From assembly GCF_007751035.1 (NCBI RefSeq), contig NZ_CP036433.1, positions 9,343,001-9,407,000 on the forward strand: a stretch of 64,000 nucleotides of DNA, read 5' to 3'. Positions 55,532 through 64,000 of the stretch are shown here, piece by piece. Positions within the stretch are counted from its first letter, which is position 1. Each line of letters begins with the position of its first letter. Made by a program: the position numbers and the translations under genes. This stretch comes from Lignipirellula cremea (GTDB lineage: Bacteria > Planctomycetota > Planctomycetia > Pirellulales > Pirellulaceae). Below the pieces are notes generated by a model, which made no database searches, was not told where the DNA came from, and was given only the letters and a program-made list of their open reading frames with translations.

Positions 55532-57055
55532 GTGTGAGCGTCACTTTTGTGGGTGGATTTTGTTAGTTTCGGTGCTTCTCCCAAAAGGCGTCCCATTGGT
55601 CCGGTTCGCTGAGGAACAGGGCGCGGAGGTGGCAGAGGGCGTCCGCGCCGTCGTTGCCCCAACGCATGCCGCTGCCGTTGAGGCGGTCGCCCACTACAGT
55701 CCGACAGGCCGACTCGATCGGACCGGAACCGATCTGCCAGCCGTTCTTCACGTAGCTCGGGTAGTCCATCTTGTGCTGATGATTTTCAAAATATTGAACC
55801 GTGACGCGATACAGTTCACGCGTCGCCGCGATCGGTCCGGGGTCAATCTCTTTCAGCTGGGCCAGCACGGCTGGGCCGCCTTCATGCTTGAGCATGGGAG
55901 CGTGACGATCCATCCAGCTCTGGCGTTCATGCTCGTCGGCGAAGAGCGCCTTCGCCAGTTCCACCAGGTACTCTTTCACGTGCCAGAAGTCGATGATGAT
56001 CGTGGCCAGCGGAAAGTTGCGGCGAAGGAATTGCTCCATGCCGTTGCCGCCGTCCGAGAGGGCGATTTGCACCTCGGCCTTGTCCCAGCCGACCTGTCCG
56101 GCCTGGCGACGAAGCTGCAGGCCGAGTTCGTTTAGCTCGTAAAAACCCGACAAATAACGCGATTGATGCGGCTTCTTCTGTGTCTCATCATACTCGCTGT
56201 CGGGATTGTAAATCGACGCGACGTACGCCATGCGTCCCTCCACGCGACTCGCCTTGGGGCCTTGCCGGCGAACGCACTTCGCATCCAAACTGGCGTAAGC
56301 GCAGGTGCGGCCCAACGCATCGCGTTGCCACTTCCACTCGCGGTCCGCGCCGAACTTGATTCGGTCCTCCAGCAGTTTGCCGACCCGGGCGCCGGCATCT
56401 TCGGTGACGCGTTCGACGCTCGACTCACTGACGCGCAGACCGGTCATCTTGAGCAGCATGCGTTTCGCCGAGACCGCGAAACTCGACACCGTTCCGGCCA
56501 GCGACGAAAGCTCCGCCACGGCGGGCGAAAGGCAGCGTTTCGACAGCCCCAGTTCCTGATCCCAAGGCGACAATCCTTCACTGCAAACGGCGCAGTGGTA
56601 ATAGGGGCGACGCACGCGAATGCCGCCTAATAGACAGGTGATCGTACGTCCTCGCCGTTCGACGAAGCGGGCGTCGTTCTGGCATTTCTGGCAGACGCAG
56701 CTAGCACCCTGGTACCCCTTTTTTTGCCGCGGCGTCGACCGCGGCTTGTATCGCCTGGGCTCCGATTCGATGCACAATGTCGCGCGCTTCGAACTCTGTT
56801 TTGCCGAAGATTTGACTGTCGGGTTTGGAGGCCAGCAGCACAGACAGTTCCACAAGATGCTTGTCCGCATTCGCCCGCAGATGTTGCAAAATAAGGTCCG
56901 CGCGTTCCTGCTGCTCAGGACTCAACTCCGCCGCCTTCGTCAGAGAGCCGTTCAACTTCGCCATGACACCATTCTCCACAAGCTGGAAATCGGGACGAAA
57001 AATCGACACCCCCTCATCAGAGCAAATTTCCCACCCACAATCGAGACGCCCACAC
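55532..57055 (-). mobile_element. ISKra4-family insertion sequence, 1524 bp
   Basis: Flanked by a perfect 9-bp duplication TCTTTGGGG (55523-55531 and 57056-57064). The terminal inverted repeats begin GTGTG(A/G)GCGTC and continue with TTGTGGGTGG. The family commonly has 9-bp duplications. It sits between tRNA-Arg and the stop of the kinase gene at 57077, without damaging either. Confidence 0.93.
55563..57009 (-). CDS. ISKra4-family transposase, two frames joined at an A7 run
   Basis: The first frame (57009-56701) encodes about 100 aa, SLTKAAELSPEQQERADLIL and onward to VDAAAKKG, then hits a stop. The second frame (to 55563) carries YQGASCVCQKCQNDARFVER, LLGGIRVRRPYYHCAVC and the catalytic part: AYASLDAKCV, EVQIALSDGGNGMEQFL, IIIDFWHVKEYLVELA and GSGPIESACRT. 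The frames meet at CAAAAAAAGGGG (minus strand) near 56718-56728. Joining needs a +1 shift or loss of one A or G. It could be a slippage site or a recent one-base frameshift; the perfect target duplication argues for a young element. Confidence 0.85.
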
Positions 57056-57076
57056 TCTTTGGGGCGATCGTCCGCG

Positions 57077-59905
57077 TCACTCAGGGCGGGCCAGTTTGGG
57101 GTGGGCCAGGACTTCGCGGATCTGGTCGATCGAGGGCGGTTTGACCAGGTGCAGGTCGAAGCCGGCCTGCTGGGATTTGGCCATGTCTTCTTTCTGGCCG
57201 TAGCCGGTCAGGGCGACCAGCAGCACCGTGTCGAAGTCGGGCTGGGCCCGCAGGCTGCGGGCCACTTCGTAGCCGTTCATGCCGGGCAGGCCGATGTCCA
57301 GCAGCACAATCTCCGGGCGGGATTGGGTGGCTTTGGCCAGGGCGGTTGGTCCGTCGTGGGCCATTTCCACCGTGTGGTCGCCTAGCTTCTGCAGCAGCAT
57401 GGTCAACAGCCGCGCGGCGCCAATGTTGTCGTCGACGGCCAGAATACTGCGACAGTGGAGCGAGGAGCCTACCACGACCTTTTTGGCGTCAGGCGATTGC
57501 GACGACACGACCGGCAACAGCACCTGGAACGTACTGCCGAGCCCGGGGCCGGCGCTATCCGCCGTCACCTCGCCGCCGTGCAGTTCGACCAGTTTTTGCA
57601 CCAGCGTAAGACCAATCCCCAGGCCGCCCTGGGCGCGGTCGAGCGAGCGGCTGGACTGGGTGAACAGATCAAACACGCGGGGCAGCAGGTCGCGATCCAT
57701 GCCGATGCCCGTATCGCGGACCTGGACCTTTGCCTGGTGGTCGTCGGCTACAACCAGCAGTTCAATACGGCCGCCGGAGTTGGTGTACTTGCAGGCGTTG
57801 TTAAGCAGGTTTTCGATTACCTGCACCAGCCGCACGGGGTCGGCGTGCAGCCAGATCGGGTGGCTCGCCTGGGTCACGGTCAGCTGTTGCTGCTGGGCGA
57901 CCATCGCGGGCCGCACTGTCTCCACGGAGCGTTTGACAAGGGAGGCCAGGTCGACCGTTTCCCGGCGGAGCTCGACCTTCCCCTGCATGATCCGGGAGAC
58001 ATCGAGCAGATCATCCACCAGGCGGACGACATGCTCTACCTGGCCTTGCATCAGTTCGATCGTTTCCAGGTTGCTGTCCCCTTCCAGGGCGAGCAGGTCC
58101 AGGCCGCTGCGAATGGGGGCCAGCGGATTGCGCAGTTCGTGCGCCAGCATCGCCAGGAATTCGTCCTTCCGTTTATCGGCCTGGCGAAGCTCCTGGTACA
58201 GTTGAGCGTTCTCAATGGCGATCGCGGCGCGGTGGGCCAGGTCTTTCGCCATGGCGAGGTCGTCGTCGCCGTAACGCCGGCCTGAATCGGCGGCGACGAA
58301 GGTGATCGTTCCGAAAATGCGGCTCTGCACCTCCAGCGGCACGCACATAAAGGAGCGCGGGTTCAGTGTGCGCAGAATCTGCAGATGCTCGTCGTTGTGG
58401 GCCGCTTCCAGCAGCATCTGCTCGGTCACCTCGTATACCAGCTCTGCTTCTCCGGTGCGCAGCGTATGGGTCGAGCCGCGGGGCGCATCGACGCGGGGCG
58501 GATACCGGCGATAAAAGTCCTGCGGCAGATCGGCCTTGGCGGGATCGATATGGGCCGCCGCCAGCCGCTGCAGGCGGCCGTCGGGATCGACCATGTCCAC
58601 CGCGCACCAGTCGCAAAAATCGGGCACCGCCAGTTGTGCGATCAGTTCCAGCGTGCTCTTCAGATCGACCAGCGAAGCCAGCGACTTGCTGGCCTCGGCC
58701 AGGAACTTCAGCGTCCCTTCCATCCGCTTGCGATCGGTGATGTCCCGTTCAATCGAGGAGACGCCCTGCACCACGCCATAGGCGTCGCGCAAAGGAGATA
58801 GTCGCACCGAAACCGGCACCAGGCGTCCATCCCGATGCCGCCGTACGGTTTCCAGGTGCTCGCCGCGACTTTGCTGGCTCACGCGATCCAAGGCGTGGCG
58901 CAGCGCATCCTGGTGTTCCGGCGGCGTCAGCAGGGAAAACATCGACTGGCCGATCGCTTCTTCGGCCGTCATTCCATACATACGCTCGGCGCCGGCGTTC
59001 CAGTCGGTAATCCGCCCGCCCAGCGACTGCCCCAGAATGGCGTCATCCGACGAATCGACCAGCGCGGCCAGGCGCCTTTGCTGTTGTTCGGCTTCGCGAC
59101 TGCGGGAAACATCGCGAAACACCAGCACCGCCCCGACCACGCGCCCGTCGGGTTCGCGAATCGGGGCCGCTGAATCGTCGATCGGTCGCTCCGCCCCGTG
59201 GCGGCTGATCAGGATCGTATGATTCGCCAGTCCCACAATCGTTCCGTCGCGGAGCGCTCGCAGGGCTGGGTTGTCGACCGGCCGGCGATGGGATTCATTC
59301 ACAATCTGAAAGACGGTCGTCAGCGGCTGGCCAACCGCTTCCGCTTGCGGCCAGCCGGTAAGCGCTTCGGCGACCGGATTCATAAAGGTGATCAATCCGT
59401 CGACATCGGTCACGATCACCCCGTCGCCAATGCTGGCCAGCGTGGTTCGCCAGGACTCCTGCTGCGAGAAAAGCTCGCGCTGCAACTGGCGGCGGCGGCG
59501 GATCTCTTCGGTCAGCTCGTCGATCTTCCGATTCACCATCGAAAAACGGGTGGTCGAAATTTCCCGCCGGGCAAATCTGATCAGCAGCTGCTTTTCGCCT
59601 GATTGCGGGTCCTGATCGACACGGGCACCATCACAGCGACAAACGATCGTCTCCCCCGAGTTCGTTTTGAGCTCTAGCGCCCCCAGCATCGGCTCGCGAT
59701 TGCGGGCGCAGGTGCGCAGGTACGCCTGGACTTCGTCGGCCGGGTTGACGGCCAACAGACTAAGTGGTTTCCCTACAATCGAGGTAGTCGAAAAGCCTAG
59801 ACCCAGAAAGCGCCGATTGCCTGCCCTGATAATTCCCTCGCTGGTGGTCAGCAAGGCGGCTTCCGCGAAGAGATTCGCGACGGAAACAAATTGTTCGGGC
59901 GTCAT
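57077..59905 (-). CDS. PAS/GAF hybrid histidine kinase with C-terminal receiver
   Basis: A 942-aa cytosolic protein without membrane helices. PAS-like domains lie at about 10-110, 155-270 (ASIGDGVIVTDVDGLITFMN) and 285-400 (GQSLGGRITDWNAGAERMYG). A GAF domain is at about 425-570. HisKA has MLAHELRNPLAPIRSGLDLL near 590. The HATPase has NLLNNACKYTNSG and a GLGIGLTL box. The receiver ends the protein with VLLDIGLPGMNGYEV. It is a typical planctomycete sensor kinase with internal receiver. The MetOD1 gene lies 18 bases upstream, so the two are probably co-transcribed. Confidence 0.93.
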   Translation of the reverse strand: MTPEQFVSVANLFAEAALLTTSEGIIRAGNRRFLGLGFSTTSIVGKPLSLLAVNPADEVQAYLRTCARNREPMLGALELKTNSGETIVCRCDGARVDQDPQSGEKQLLIRFARREISTTRFSMVNRKIDELTEEIRRRRQLQRELFSQQESWRTTLASIGDGVIVTDVDGLITFMNPVAEALTGWPQAEAVGQPLTTVFQIVNESHRRPVDNPALRALRDGTIVGLANHTILISRHGAERPIDDSAAPIREPDGRVVGAVLVFRDVSRSREAEQQQRRLAALVDSSDDAILGQSLGGRITDWNAGAERMYGMTAEEAIGQSMFSLLTPPEHQDALRHALDRVSQQSRGEHLETVRRHRDGRLVPVSVRLSPLRDAYGVVQGVSSIERDITDRKRMEGTLKFLAEASKSLASLVDLKSTLELIAQLAVPDFCDWCAVDMVDPDGRLQRLAAAHIDPAKADLPQDFYRRYPPRVDAPRGSTHTLRTGEAELVYEVTEQMLLEAAHNDEHLQILRTLNPRSFMCVPLEVQSRIFGTITFVAADSGRRYGDDDLAMAKDLAHRAAIAIENAQLYQELRQADKRKDEFLAMLAHELRNPLAPIRSGLDLLALEGDSNLETIELMQGQVEHVVRLVDDLLDVSRIMQGKVELRRETVDLASLVKRSVETVRPAMVAQQQQLTVTQASHPIWLHADPVRLVQVIENLLNNACKYTNSGGRIELLVVADDHQAKVQVRDTGIGMDRDLLPRVFDLFTQSSRSLDRAQGGLGIGLTLVQKLVELHGGEVTADSAGPGLGSTFQVLLPVVSSQSPDAKKVVVGSSLHCRSILAVDDNIGAARLLTMLLQKLGDHTVEMAHDGPTALAKATQSRPEIVLLDIGLPGMNGYEVARSLRAQPDFDTVLLVALTGYGQKEDMAKSQQAGFDLHLVKPPSIDQIREVLAHPKLARPE

Positions 59906-59923
59906 GGGGTGTTTTGGCGACTG

Positions 59924-60463
59924 TTAGCCTTTGAAATACTCTCGCCCGTCCGCCGCCAACGCTGCTTCCGTCGGCTTCAGATGGACGACAATTCGGCAAC
60001 CGGAATCTCCGTTGGCGATCGCTTCTTCAATCACAACCTTGGCGTATTCCAGATTCTCCGAGGCGATCACGCCGAAAACGTTGGAAGTCATCATGCAGAG
60101 GGAAGGACGCCCAATGACTTTTTCCCCAAAGGGACAGGCCCGATTGCCCAGCACGATCTTTTCTTCGGTCTGTTCGATGACAAAAAAGTCGCCCTGGATA
60201 CGGCGTTTAAGATCGACCAGCACCTCGGCCACTTGCTGGCGATTGAGGCCGTCGACCTGCAGCCCCTGTTTGTACTCCTGGTTGATCTGGTCGCCGATCC
60301 GCTGGCCGACGACACTGATAAATCCTGAAGCTTCTTCAATTCCCACCACCTCCTGCAGGGTGCCCGAGAGCTCTCGCAGCAAGGTGCGCAAAAACAGATC
60401 GCGCTCCAGGGGAAGCGGCAGATCGGCGATCACCGGGAGAAGCTCTGTCGATTTGTTCGTCAT
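59924..60463 (-). CDS. MetOD1 (methanogen output domain 1) protein
   Basis: A 179-aa cytosolic protein. Its C-terminal half matches the MetOD1 domain: [20 protein letters not shown] with the Cys near residue 109, [20 protein letters not shown] and [20 protein letters not shown]. This domain is found as an output or small-molecule domain attached to signalling proteins, usually as part of larger kinases. Here it stands alone directly upstream of a PAS/GAF hybrid kinase, on the same strand. It could supply a ligand- or metal-sensing input to the kinase. Confidence 0.75.
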   Translation of the reverse strand: MTNKSTELLPVIADLPLPLERDLFLRTLLRELSGTLQEVVGIEEASGFISVVGQRIGDQINQEYKQGLQVDGLNRQQVAEVLVDLKRRIQGDFFVIEQTEEKIVLGNRACPFGEKVIGRPSLCMMTSNVFGVIASENLEYAKVVIEEAIANGDSGCRIVVHLKPTEAALAADGREYFKG

Positions 60464-60771
60464 CGATCTTGCCGATCATCAGGGGAAGCGCCTCGTCACA
60501 CCCGCTACTAAAAAGTCTAACAAGGTTCCGCTATTGCTACCACGGAGGTCGGCATTTTCTACGGGTAAAACCTTTTTAATAAAAGATCGGAATAACCGCC
60601 CCCAAGGCTCGGCAACCGGGGTGACCTGCCAGGACGAATTGCGTTCCCGGAGCGCTTCGACCAGAATAGCAGCAGGAACGACGGGACAGGGAGCCCGCCC
60701 CCCAGGCGACGGCTGCGTGCGACCGGCGCCCTGCTGACCTGGCGCCGCGATCACTTGCGAAAATACCTGGG
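60464..60771. other. Divergent intergenic region, 308 bp
   Basis: It lies between the MetOD1 gene and the methyltransferase gene. It includes an AT-rich stretch at about 60525-60595 that may hold promoters for both; no clear -35/-10 pair can be fixed by eye. Confidence 0.5.
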
Positions 60772-61572
60772 ATGAACAGCTACAATCGGCCCGCCTGGCG
60801 GCTTCCTTCAGGGGTGACGCGCGGCCTGTGGGACTATGTCCACCGCGACCACATCGCCGACGACTACGACGGCTACTTTGCCTACAATCGCCTGTTCGAG
60901 TTCGACGAGCAGATCCTGAAGGACCACTTCGTCAAACCTGGCGCCTGGGTGGCCGACCTGGGCTGCGGCACCGGCCGAGCGCTGGTTCCCCTGGCCCGCC
61001 TGGGGCTGCAGGGACTGGCGATCGACCTGTCGGAACCAATGCTGCGGATCGTTCAGGAAAAGGCCGAGCTGGAGAATCTGCCGATCACCTGCCTGCGCTG
61101 CAATCTGGTGGAAATGGACGCCCTGGTCGACGGCGGCGTCGACTACGCCATGTGCATGTTCAGCACGCTCGGCATGGTCCGCGGCGGGGCGAACCGGCAA
61201 ACCGTGATGAACAACGTGTTCCGCATCCTCAAGCCGGGCGGCCTGTTCATTCTCCACGTGCACAACCGCTACTACAATTTGTACGACCCCGGCGGGCCGC
61301 GCTGGCTGCTGCAGAACTTCTATCAATCGCTGGTCGACCCGGAGGTGGAACGGGGCGATAAATGGTTCCAGTACCGGGGCGTGCCGAACATGTATCTGCA
61401 CGTTTTCACCCGGCGGGAACTGACCCGCCTGATCACCGGCGCCGGACTGCGGATCCAGCAGATGGTGCTGCTCGACCACAGCCGGATGCGGGCCCTGCGA
61501 CGCCCCTGGATGTTCGGCCAGTTGCGGGCGAACGGGTATATCGTCATCTGCCAGCGTCCACTGGAAACGTAG
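60772..61572 (+). CDS. Class I SAM-dependent methyltransferase
   Basis: A 266-aa protein with a Rossmann-type SAM-binding domain. Motif I is VADLGCGTGRALVPLARLG near residues 59-77. An acidic residue follows in LAIDLSEPMLRIVQEKAELE, motif post-I. LKPGGLFILHVHNRYYN near 150 is motif III. The C-terminal part is a substrate cap (NMYLHVFTRRELTRLITGAG). The substrate is unknown. It has no obvious partner; the sequence after it is a repeat-rich intergenic region. Confidence 0.9.
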   Translation: MNSYNRPAWRLPSGVTRGLWDYVHRDHIADDYDGYFAYNRLFEFDEQILKDHFVKPGAWVADLGCGTGRALVPLARLGLQGLAIDLSEPMLRIVQEKAELENLPITCLRCNLVEMDALVDGGVDYAMCMFSTLGMVRGGANRQTVMNNVFRILKPGGLFILHVHNRYYNLYDPGGPRWLLQNFYQSLVDPEVERGDKWFQYRGVPNMYLHVFTRRELTRLITGAGLRIQQMVLLDHSRMRALRRPWMFGQLRANGYIVICQRPLET

Positions 61573-61940
61573 AAAACAAACAGAAGAAGGATTCACCGCG
61601 GAGGACGCCGAGTGCCGCAGAGGAAAAGGAGAAGAGGGAGAAAGTTGGTGTTATCGCGGCGGGACCTTGCACTCTCTTTGGATCGAGGAAAGGATCACTT
61701 CGGTTTTTGCCTCACGGAGAGATGGCGAACCTATCGGTCGCCCGTAGCTGAACTCGCCAGAGTTTGGCCGCGTCTCCATCGCCGAGAATGCTTCCTCCAA
61801 AGTCTGGCGACTTCGGTTACATGCCGGCTGCTTCTGCTTCGCTTCATTTCTTCCTTCTCCTTCTTCCTCTGCGAACTCTGCGGTGAACCTCTTTTCTGAG
61901 AGACGTTCGCTTCTTTCTGAGAAGAGTCCCTTCGACCCTG
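61573..61940. repeat. Intergenic region with inverted GTTCACCGC-type repeats
   Basis: Left arm at about 61590-61645 (GATTCACCGCGGAGGACGCC, then GTGCCGCAGAGGAAAAGG). Right arm at about 61858-61905 (CTCTGCGAACTCTGCGGTGA and ACCTCTTTTCTGAGAGACG). The right arm complement resembles the left arm and the terminator at 19574-19613. Both arms lie between the methyltransferase and a convergent anti-sigma gene. The 368 bases hold no convincing gene. Confidence 0.65.
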
Positions 61941-62354
61941 TCACCGCTTTTTGGGACGCAGATAACCGGCGCTGGATTCCAGATACTTGCGGCGCCGTTG
62001 GGCCGTGTCGCGGGCGTCTTCTTCCTGGCGACGACGGAGATCTTCCAGGTTGGCGGAGCAGTAGCGGCAGCCGACCTGCAGAATGTGGAAGTGGATGTAA
62101 TGCATCTCTTCGTTCCCCAGCGCGCCGAGCAGGAAACTGCCCAGCTGCTCCCGGGCGGGACAGCTCACGCGGTGGCGCCGCCAGATGGCTCCCAGCGAAT
62201 GAACGCCCGCATCGCGCTGCTGCAGGATTTCCGCCAGTCGCTGGCCGAGTTCCGGCTGTTCGCGCACGGTCTGTTCCAGCTGGGCCATATCGCCGGGCGA
62301 CAAGGCTTCGTCGAGATAGGCCTCGAGTTCTTTCTGGGTGTACTGGGCCTTCAT
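61941..62354 (-). CDS. Putative anti-sigma factor (zinc-finger type)
   Basis: A 137-aa protein, start overlapping the sigma gene stop (ATGA at 62351-62354). The N-terminal helical part (YTQKELEAYLDEALSPGDMA) is followed by a His/Cys-rich motif, HRVSCPAREQLGSFLLGALG and then HYIHFHILQVGCRYCSANLE. This fits a zf-HC2/ZAS-like anti-sigma domain. No membrane helix is present, so it would be a soluble partner of the upstream ECF sigma factor. The pairing and overlap support this better than the sequence alone. Confidence 0.75.
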   Translation of the reverse strand: MKAQYTQKELEAYLDEALSPGDMAQLEQTVREQPELGQRLAEILQQRDAGVHSLGAIWRRHRVSCPAREQLGSFLLGALGNEEMHYIHFHILQVGCRYCSANLEDLRRRQEEDARDTAQRRRKYLESSAGYLRPKKR

Positions 62355-62995
62355 GACTGCTCCTCGTAAAGTTCGGGGAAGATATCTTCCGACAACTCCT
62401 GGCCGCGGACATGGCTGCGGACTTTGGACAGGAACTCAAACTTGTAGTTCGCCACATGCTGTTCCGAGATGCCCAGCTCGGTGGCCGCCTCTTTGTTAGC
62501 CCAGCCGCGGACAAACAGCAGTTCGACGCATTGGATTTTGACCCAGTCGTTCCGCGAGCGCCAGTAAGCAACCTGTTGCGTGAGGGCTTCGACGAGGGCC
62601 TTTTCTTCCAGGTGCTGCTGTTCGCCGCTGCGGACGATGCTGCTGGCGCCGCGGTTCCGGCTGGAGATTTCCCAGTCGCCGCCGGAATCCGAGCCGGTGG
62701 AAAGCGGCACGCTGGGCCGCCGTCCTTCGCGACGCAGGTAGTCCGTCATTTTGTAAGCGCAGATAGAAAAGAGATACGTTTCCAGCGAACGCTTGCCGTC
62801 GTAGTTGGGCAGGCTGTTGAGGAAGCCGACAAAAGCCTCCTGCACAATATCTTCGCTGTTCGCCCGCTTGCCGATGCGGCTTTCTACAAAGGCCAGCAGT
62901 CGGCCTTCGTAACGGGCGATCAGATCGCTCCAGGCGTCGCTATCGCCCTGGCGGATGCGATCAATCAACAGTCGATCGGTTTCCGATGTCGCCAT
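62351..62995 (-). CDS. ECF-type RNA polymerase sigma factor
   Basis: 214 aa from the ATG at 62993-62995. Region 2 has GDSDAWSDLIARYEGRLLAF and SEDIVQEAFVGFLNSLPNYD, followed by YLFSICAYKMTDYLRREGRR. Region 4 has VELLFVRGWANKEAATELGI and SEQHVANYKFEFLSKVRSHV. The Ser/Gly-rich linker between them is longer than in most ECF factors. The anti-sigma gene is coupled downstream. The promoter it recognises cannot be told here; no TGTCAC-N17-GTCYAA motif was noticed before it. Confidence 0.9.
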   Translation of the reverse strand: MATSETDRLLIDRIRQGDSDAWSDLIARYEGRLLAFVESRIGKRANSEDIVQEAFVGFLNSLPNYDGKRSLETYLFSICAYKMTDYLRREGRRPSVPLSTGSDSGGDWEISSRNRGASSIVRSGEQQHLEEKALVEALTQQVAYWRSRNDWVKIQCVELLFVRGWANKEAATELGISEQHVANYKFEFLSKVRSHVRGQELSEDIFPELYEEQS

Positions 62996-63114
62996 GGTTC
63001 TGGATATTCTTGGAATGCTAAGGCAAAGAAATGGAAGAACGCGATCGCCCACGCCCTGCGGGAGGGCCAGAAGCCGCATTCATTCTAACGCAGCCGGGGC
63101 CGCGATTCTTTCAC

Positions 63115-63996
63115 CTAGATCCAAGGAATCCAGCGAGCCAGCAGCACGCCGGCCGCCAGCAGGAAGCAGCTCCCTGCCGCCAGCACCATCGGAGCCGCCC
63201 AGCCGGTCGATGCGGGACGCCCCACGCGAGTGCTCAGCACCCCGTAAACCAGACCCAGTCCGCCCAGCAGGCCGCCGCCCAGCAGTAACATCTGCAGCAG
63301 TCGACAGAAGGCCGTCACTTGGCGCCAGTCGTGACGGGCTTCGTCCTGGAACGCGGTATCAAACTGCAGCTGGGCGTGCATCTGCTCCATTGGCCCGACG
63401 CTGAGCTGCAGCGTTTCCCGATACAGCTCGGCCGACAACAGCGGCCTGCCGGGAGTGATCACCGGCTCACCGCAGTTCCATTTCTGAGGGACCAGCCGGC
63501 GGAGCAGCGTGTCGCGATCGTACTTCTGGGGAGCGACCCAGCGCAAGTAAGCGAGCGCATCGGGATGTGCGCAAAACTCCTGCAGGTAATCGGCAATCGC
63601 CTGTTCCAGGTTCTCCTCCAGCAGTTCCTCGCACTGGGCCAATTCCGGCGCAGGGTCAGAAACGACCCACACCTGAAGCGAGCCGTCCGGCAGCGAGAAC
63701 TCCTTTTCCACCCAGAACGGTCGACCCGGCGGAATGAGACTCGCCCTGATGACGGGCGTATCGCTCCCCTGCGTCTCTTCCGGCAATGCCGTCGTTTCGG
63801 TCGTCTCGGTCACTGAAGGCAGAGGCCGTTCGAGCAGCTGCTCCTGACCTGCTGACGGCCCGCCTTTCGCCTGGGCGTGCGTCGCCAGCGTCAGACCGAT
63901 GCCGGTGCAACTGGCCAGCAGGCCCAGCACATGCATCCACGGCGCCGCGCCCCAGCGGCGCGCAACACCCCCGCCCGCGCGCGGCGCAGGAGCCAC
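63115..63996 (-). CDS. Membrane protein of unknown function (start near right edge)
   Basis: Up to 293 aa. The 5' end lies within a few bases of the window edge, so an earlier start outside cannot be excluded. An ATG at 63934-63936 would place the membrane helix (HVLGLLASCTGIGLTLATHA) at the N-terminus. A soluble part follows with Glu-rich helices (QCEELLEENLEQAIADYLQE) and a stretch containing WVAPQKYDRDTLLRRLVPQK. Two C-terminal membrane helices (LQMLLLGGGLLGGLGLVYGV and VLAAGSCFLLAAGVLLARWI) end the protein. No family is recognised; it lies upstream of the ECF sigma gene on the same strand. Confidence 0.7.
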   Translation of the reverse strand: MAPAPRAGGGVARRWGAAPWMHVLGLLASCTGIGLTLATHAQAKGGPSAGQEQLLERPLPSVTETTETTALPEETQGSDTPVIRASLIPPGRPFWVEKEFSLPDGSLQVWVVSDPAPELAQCEELLEENLEQAIADYLQEFCAHPDALAYLRWVAPQKYDRDTLLRRLVPQKWNCGEPVITPGRPLLSAELYRETLQLSVGPMEQMHAQLQFDTAFQDEARHDWRQVTAFCRLLQMLLLGGGLLGGLGLVYGVLSTRVGRPASTGWAAPMVLAAGSCFLLAAGVLLARWIPWI

Positions 63997-64000
63997 AGGA

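Overview
The window looks like a chromosomal piece of a planctomycete of the Pirellula/Blastopirellula type. The evidence is the density of families typical of that phylum: DUF1549/DUF1553, DUF1501, DUF1552 and DUF1592 proteins with CxxCH motifs, WD40, ThuA and Kelch proteins. GC content is high, many small intergenic repeats are present, and two-component and ECF sigma genes are numerous. No rRNA or CRISPR array was seen. One tRNA gene, tRNA-Arg(UCG), is present.

Layout, left half. 1-1498 (-) is a DUF1549/DUF1553 protein cut by the window edge. 1989-11516 (+) is a complete MoxR/Bat-type operon: MoxR AAA ATPase, DUF58 protein, small BatD-like protein, BatA-like VWA protein, a fused BatB-TPR-QDG-repeat protein, and a large BatD-like protein with TPR and SH3 ends. 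Most junctions overlap by a few bases. After a terminator come a 49-aa membrane protein and a convergent SSS-family sodium:solute symporter. 13911-19551 (+) holds DUF1552, DUF1592 and ThuA genes. 19634-27747 (-) holds a secreted protein, a Kelch/FN3 protein, a WD40-DUF1501-DUF1553 operon and a small secreted protein. 27897-31057 (+) holds a SHOCT protein, a TIM-barrel PEP-hydrolase-family protein and a Tm-1-like (UPF0261) protein.

Accessory region, 31.1-40.7 kb. A gene with an Mrr-like PD-(D/E)xK nuclease signature is split by a 1494-bp IS4-family element with a perfect 12-bp target duplication. Removing the element and one duplication restores a 448-codon frame exactly. Next come two roughly 98%-identical IS1380-family elements in opposite orientation, with a second IS4-family element (9-bp duplication) between them, and then a DUF2971 gene. 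This looks like a worn mobile or defence-type island.

41.3-49.4 kb. An ECF sigma factor with a Cys-containing C-terminal extension is followed by an SDR dehydrogenase. Both carry the same upstream motif, TGTCAC-N17-GTCYAA, so the sigma factor may control itself and the SDR gene. A DUF1330 gene and two small membrane proteins follow. A translationally coupled RedB-like thioredoxin-fold / hybrid histidine kinase / GGDEF response-regulator operon (-) closes this part.

49.4-53.4 kb is a decay zone. It holds an IS4 transposase remnant, a receiver-domain gene split by a 389-bp MITE-like insertion (TGAG duplication), a PAS-like CxxC protein whose tail lies in a repeat, an IS3-family integrase remnant, and dispersed repeats. 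53.4-64 kb holds an STN-like secreted protein, tRNA-Arg, an ISKra4-family element with a 9-bp duplication and an A7 frameshift site, a PAS/GAF hybrid kinase with a MetOD1-domain partner, a methyltransferase, an ECF sigma/anti-sigma pair and a membrane protein at the right edge.

The observations I rate highest are the exactly repairable nuclease gene, the paired ECF promoter motif, the MITE-split receiver gene, and a dispersed hairpin-rich repeat family, one copy of which is translated as the N-terminus of a Bat gene. Family calls come from reading motifs in the translations, without database searches.
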